Of a DNA stretch of 17,508 nt, positions 14,020 to 17,508 are shown piece after piece. A model generated the notes under the pieces. The model searched no databases. It was not told the origin of the DNA and saw only the letters and a program-made list of their open reading frames with translations. This DNA comes from Bacteroidota bacterium (GTDB lineage Bacteria; CLD3; SB21), in contig JAGQUY010000077.1 of assembly GCA_020438245.1 (NCBI GenBank), forward strand, positions 1-17,508, written 5' to 3'. A program made the translations under genes and the position numbers. How positions within the stretch are numbered: the first letter of the stretch is position 1; each line of letters starts with the position of its first letter.

Positions 14020-17000
14020 TTACTTCAGGTACAGCATCTTCCTCGTTTTTACAAATGATCCAGCTTTCAAGCGATAGAAATAGACGCCGGAAGCAACATA
14101 GCTACCGCGTTGATTCTTGCCATCCCAAACAATCGTTCTAATGCCAGGAGTCTCAATAGAGTTGACCAGGGTTCGAATTTCCTGACCCAGTGAATTGTAT
14201 ACCCTCAACTCGACTTTGGTTTGTTCTTTTATACTATAACGAATGGTCGTTGAAGGATTGAATGGGTTGGGGTAATTTGCGCCCAATTCGAACCTGAATG
14301 GCTGGTTGTCATCTTCCGTCGCCTGAACGCGTTTACTCATCGTAATGGTACTCTCGCTTGCTCCGATGTCTGGAAGGCCAACGATTGAATGTCCAAAGAA
14401 ATCGGAGTTAATATTGACCGCTACGCCTTTGTTGATAGCGTATGACGTATCATTCAAAATAAAGTATTCCGGCTCTCCTACAGTAGATGCAATGAACGAC
14501 GGATAACCAACGATTGAATTGAAATCATTAGGCGTTCCGAGGTTTTCCCACTTATTGACCCAGCTGCCAATCCCGATTGTGCCCACATATTCGGCGTTAT
14601 TTACCCGAAATGCGTATTGAGACACGTTATTTGTCTCGTATTGCAAGTTGTTCTTCAGGATGTCGGAAAAGTACAGGTTGTTATCGATTGAAACTCTGCT
14701 AACGTCGAGATTTCCCCAAAGGCCCACGTCGTATTTCCGGCTATTAACTAAAATATTATTCTTAAAATGAAAGCCAGCATATTTAAAAGCGTCAACATCT
14801 TGCCATTCGAATCCAGAACGGCAGTTTACAATGGTGTTGTTATAGATCTTCCAAGTGCTAACTGGATCGTTGAAGCCCATGGTCTTAAGGCGAATGCCTT
14901 GTTCGTCAACATCGCTGATAATGTTAGCATAGATGTAGTTATTCTTGGCGTTTTCCGGATTTAAGACGCGGGCCGCATCTATACGAATACCTATTTGAGT
15001 ATTGTATCCGGCATGTACCCCAATATTGTGGATATAGTTTTGCCGGATTGTGACATTCTTGATTATTGGGACTTCTGGGTTATCATACAGATTTATCGCT
15101 TCGTGGGGATGGTTGTATATTTCATTTTGTTCGATAGTAACGTCATCACCGCCGCCGTAGAACGCGATGCCGTGCCTGTCTGCAGACTGATTGGTGGAGT
15201 AAAACAACGAAACATCCATGTCGTGAATTATGTTTTTTGAGACTTTCAATATTTTAGATAATCCCCCAAGATAAATACCACTGCTGCTTTCCGTAAACTC
15301 GCAATTGGATATCGTTAACTTAGAAATTACTGAGTTCTTGTCGTTCGGCGATGTCACTCCGGCATAGGAATTCCACTTGAACCAACAGCTATCAAGGGTG
15401 AAGTCCGTAGTTCCCTTGTCGGCTAAAATTCCCTCGACCGTCCCAAGAACCCCTAGGTTGGATATCGTGATATGAGAGTGCCCGTTTGTTCGAATCGCAA
15501 AATCATTTTCTGTGTAAAAATAATACTTCCCGGGTTCATCTCCGGCCACTTTGTAATATACGTGGGCGTTTGTCGTTCCGGGGTCAAACTCAACCTTGAA
15601 TACGTTGCTTTTTTGACGAATCAGGCTGCCTAGCGTAAGAATGGAATCCCGATCTCGTCTGAAAGAAAACAGTGTTCCGCTTGAATTCCGAATTTGCGAA
15701 ACGTCACCTGTATATTTGTATCCCAACGCATCAGTCGTCCAGAGAGAGGAATCAGCCGGGATCGATACTTTACAGCCAAAAATAGATCCTGGATCAGACT
15801 CGTATCCTCCGGAGATGACAATGCGGCTATTATCGTCATAACCACCGATTGGTATAGAAAGTTGACCGACATGCAAACCGCAGATGTACAGAACATCACC
15901 TGGCTCAACCCCAGTTGTGCTGCCGCCCGTTCCTTTAAATTGGATGCTTTCGAGACCGTTCCATGCATTTTCATAGGTTGAACCATCTCCTGAGCCGTAA
16001 TTGTCCATCTTCCTTGGTCTGACAAACCATGATCCTATATTATCCGGTGAAAAAGTTCGGATTACGGTCATTGGCGAAGATACATTGACGTCATTTGTCA
16101 AGTAGCTACCTATTTTGATAGTGTCTGACTCCTGGAGTGTATCACCGTTGACAAGCAGTCGGAAAAGACCCAGATCCGGCTGCAATTTGTAATCACCAGG
16201 TGCCAAGCTTTTTGACAAAATGCCATTCACATCAGTTGATACAGTTGCAACAGTATCGTTGCCACGGAGGATATGAACGATACCGCCATTTAACCAGTGA
16301 TTTTCAGGGCTAACACTTAATTTTGCTTTCAAGGTCCCATGCTTGTAGTCCACAACGATTGGACTTTTCAAGAATGTTGAATCTGTTGTGGTTTCGTATA
16401 TCGATACGGATGGTGTTGTAAACGGGTTATAATGAAGATTCGACTCGTCATTACCGAGGTTATTATCCAGGTATTTGAAGTAATATGAGCCTGGAGCAAC
16501 CCATTGATTCAAATGTCCATTTGTCCATGCTTGGACAACTGTTACAGCGCCGGATGCGGAATAGAGCCAAGTTTTCAGCCCCGCTATGGTTGAACTGTCT
16601 GCACTTCGAATAAACTTTGCTAGGAGTCGCCCGTTCCGGGTTATGGCCGTTGGCGTATTCAAGAGCTTGTCAGTGACGTTTCCAACTGCAACCGTGAAGG
16701 TGTCTGTCTTAAAATCGACAAAGGAATCTTGGCTTGCTTGATCCGTTGATCTCTGAAGAAAGTAGGTTCCAGGGTTCAGTTCCTTCCACAGTTCCCCATC
16801 CGCGTTAGGTTGAAAAGCCCCAGAATGCGTTGAAGGAAACGCGACTAGACGTATGTTCTTTGTTCTAATGGCGGAACTGTCGGTTGCAGAAATGAACTTA
16901 GCCCTGTAGGCTCCTTTTCCTGGTGTCAGTAGAATTTTAGGCGAATAAAACAAATCCAGGTTGGAACTATCTGCACCAATTGTTATTGTAGCAGTCTCGA

Positions 17001-17508
17001 ACGGCTCATAACTCATTTGTCCCGTCACGGATTTCAGTTTGTAGCTTCCTGGCGCCAAGTTCGCAACAATGACACCGTTGACATCGGTTGGCTGAGTGAC
17101 AACCGTTCCATCGCTCTTTTCAACAATGATATTGAAACTTGTTACAACTTGTTTGTTGATTTTAATAAATTTTGCAATTAGTCCCTTGGGTATCATCTTG
17201 ACAGCGCTGTCGATCAAAGAGCTATTTGTTTCTCCTGGGGCCACGTTGATTGTATTTGTCGTAAAATTCACATAGCCGTTGGGGTTTAGGTCATTCTGGA
17301 AAAAGTAGCTCCCTGGAACGACGCTAACCGTTACTTCGCCAGCTGAGTTGGTAGTGAAATATTGAAGATATGTCCCAGCGCCAGTCATTAATGTGATACG
17401 CTTATTCGCCATAGGTTGACCATTGATCAGGTTTTCAAACTTTGCTTTAATTACACCGACGGGTACACCGACGGGTATCATTGGAATAGCCGAATCATAA
17501 AATTCATA
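14020..17508 (-). CDS. T9SS cargo protein: beta-sandwich repeats plus beta-helix, N-terminus cut off by the window
   Basis: This is a large surface or secreted protein. The frame is open to the right edge; the ATG at 17481 lacks a signal peptide and ribosome binding site and is only an internal Met, so the gene is partial. From ATG 17481, residues 1-470 contain five repeats of about 90-100 residues. Each starts like GxxxAKF and ends with (A/N)PG(S/T/D)Y(K/F)L followed by a (T)xTxxV strand, resembling carboxypeptidase-regulatory/SpaA-like sandwiches. Residues about 485-1035 form a right-handed beta-helix (HITISNLGVLG, VTIEQNEIYNH, VTIRQNYIHNIG, WKIYNNTIVNC), closing with the LPDIGASES motif often seen at the end of such helices. 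The type A sorting domain starts at NYPNPFNPS (1069-1077) and runs to the end. Lyase-like sugar binding is possible but no catalytic residues are evident. The DNA looks more AT-rich than the metabolic genes. Confidence 0.9.
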   Translation of the reverse strand, partial: YEFYDSAIPMIPVGVPVGVIKAKFENLINGQPMANKRITLMTGAGTYLQYFTTNSAGEVTVSVVPGSYFFQNDLNPNGYVNFTTNTINVAPGETNSSLIDSAVKMIPKGLIAKFIKINKQVVTSFNIIVEKSDGTVVTQPTDVNGVIVANLAPGSYKLKSVTGQMSYEPFETATITIGADSSNLDLFYSPKILLTPGKGAYRAKFISATDSSAIRTKNIRLVAFPSTHSGAFQPNADGELWKELNPGTYFLQRSTDQASQDSFVDFKTDTFTVAVGNVTDKLLNTPTAITRNGRLLAKFIRSADSSTIAGLKTWLYSASGAVTVVQAWTNGHLNQWVAPGSYYFKYLDNNLGNDESNLHYNPFTTPSVSIYETTTDSTFLKSPIVVDYKHGTLKAKLSVSPENHWLNGGIVHILRGNDTVATVSTDVNGILSKSLAPGDYKLQPDLGLFRLLVNGDTLQESDTIKIGSYLTNDVNVSSPMTVIRTFSPDNIGSWFVRPRKMDNYGSGDGSTYENAWNGLESIQFKGTGGSTTGVEPGDVLYICGLHVGQLSIPIGGYDDNSRIVISGGYESDPGSIFGCKVSIPADSSLWTTDALGYKYTGDVSQIRNSSGTLFSFRRDRDSILTLGSLIRQKSNVFKVEFDPGTTNAHVYYKVAGDEPGKYYFYTENDFAIRTNGHSHITISNLGVLGTVEGILADKGTTDFTLDSCWFKWNSYAGVTSPNDKNSVISKLTISNCEFTESSSGIYLGGLSKILKVSKNIIHDMDVSLFYSTNQSADRHGIAFYGGGDDVTIEQNEIYNHPHEAINLYDNPEVPIIKNVTIRQNYIHNIGVHAGYNTQIGIRIDAARVLNPENAKNNYIYANIISDVDEQGIRLKTMGFNDPVSTWKIYNNTIVNCRSGFEWQDVDAFKYAGFHFKNNILVNSRKYDVGLWGNLDVSRVSIDNNLYFSDILKNNLQYETNNVSQYAFRVNNAEYVGTIGIGSWVNKWENLGTPNDFNSIVGYPSFIASTVGEPEYFILNDTSYAINKGVAVNINSDFFGHSIVGLPDIGASESTITMSKRVQATEDDNQPFRFELGANYPNPFNPSTTIRYSIKEQTKVELRVYNSLGQEIRTLVNSIETPGIRTIVWDGKNQRGSYVASGVYFYRLKAGSFVKTRKMLYLK
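17453..17476. repeat. 12-bp tandem duplication inside the repeat protein
   Basis: ACACCGACGGGT occurs twice in tandem. On the coding (minus) strand this yields a PVGVPVGV stretch at the head of the first visible repeat, where the next repeat has a single MIPKG linker. It is an in-frame four-residue insertion in a linker, probably from recent slippage. Confidence 0.8.

Noticed and set aside
13869..14141. 90-codon + strand open frame in the gap before the large T9SS gene
   Set aside because: It reads straight through the hairpin terminator and into the antisense of the sorting domain, with no ribosome binding site.

Overview
The window looks like a piece of chromosome from a bacterium of the FCB superphylum (Bacteroidota, Ignavibacteria, Calditrichota, Marinimicrobia, KSB1 and relatives). 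Two proteins end in a textbook type IX secretion (T9SS) type A sorting domain with an NYPNPFNPST motif. There is also a BshB1-type bacillithiol deacetylase and a GlmU-like nucleotidyltransferase of the kind common in these phyla. Several genes have clear Shine-Dalgarno sequences and sigma70-like -35/-10 boxes, unlike typical Bacteroidia, so I lean towards a less-studied FCB lineage. That placement is inference. I saw no rRNA, tRNA, CRISPR, insertion sequence or phage gene.

Layout. Bases 1-295 look like a divergent control region: a ribosome binding site pointing left at the extreme edge, two back-to-back sigma70-like promoters, and two palindromes. Rightward from there are a secreted beta-helix protein (296-1318), a 988-residue T9SS cargo protein built on a 78-residue tandem repeat (1350-4316), and a small TPR-like lipoprotein (4412-4999). 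A cytoplasmic pair follows: an unrecognised 201-residue protein (5118-5723) and a Ycf46-type AAA+ ATPase (5775-7304).

Bases 7342-10182 are a tightly coupled leftward operon, read in the order bshB1 -> GlmU-like transferase -> divergent polysaccharide-deacetylase-like membrane protein. The genes are separated by one base and then overlap by one. Upstream on the same strand is a DinB-family gene broken by a single in-frame TAA (10291-10788). Divergent from it, an enoyl-CoA hydratase and an ADP-forming acyl-CoA synthetase abut each other (10884-13817). A perfect 12-bp bidirectional hairpin terminator (13971-14001) separates these from a large leftward T9SS cargo protein (14020 to the right edge). 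That protein has at least five beta-sandwich repeats, a right-handed beta-helix and a sorting domain, and its N-terminus lies outside the window.

How they work together. The flanks encode cell-surface or secreted display proteins. The centre holds housekeeping or metabolic genes: thiol/aminosugar chemistry, an AAA+ ATPase, and acyl-CoA breakdown with substrate-level ATP formation. I do not see one unmistakable new defence or mobile system. The best candidates for something undescribed are the three-gene GlcNAc-type operon with its degenerate deacetylase, the 201-residue protein beside Ycf46, and the modular surface proteins.
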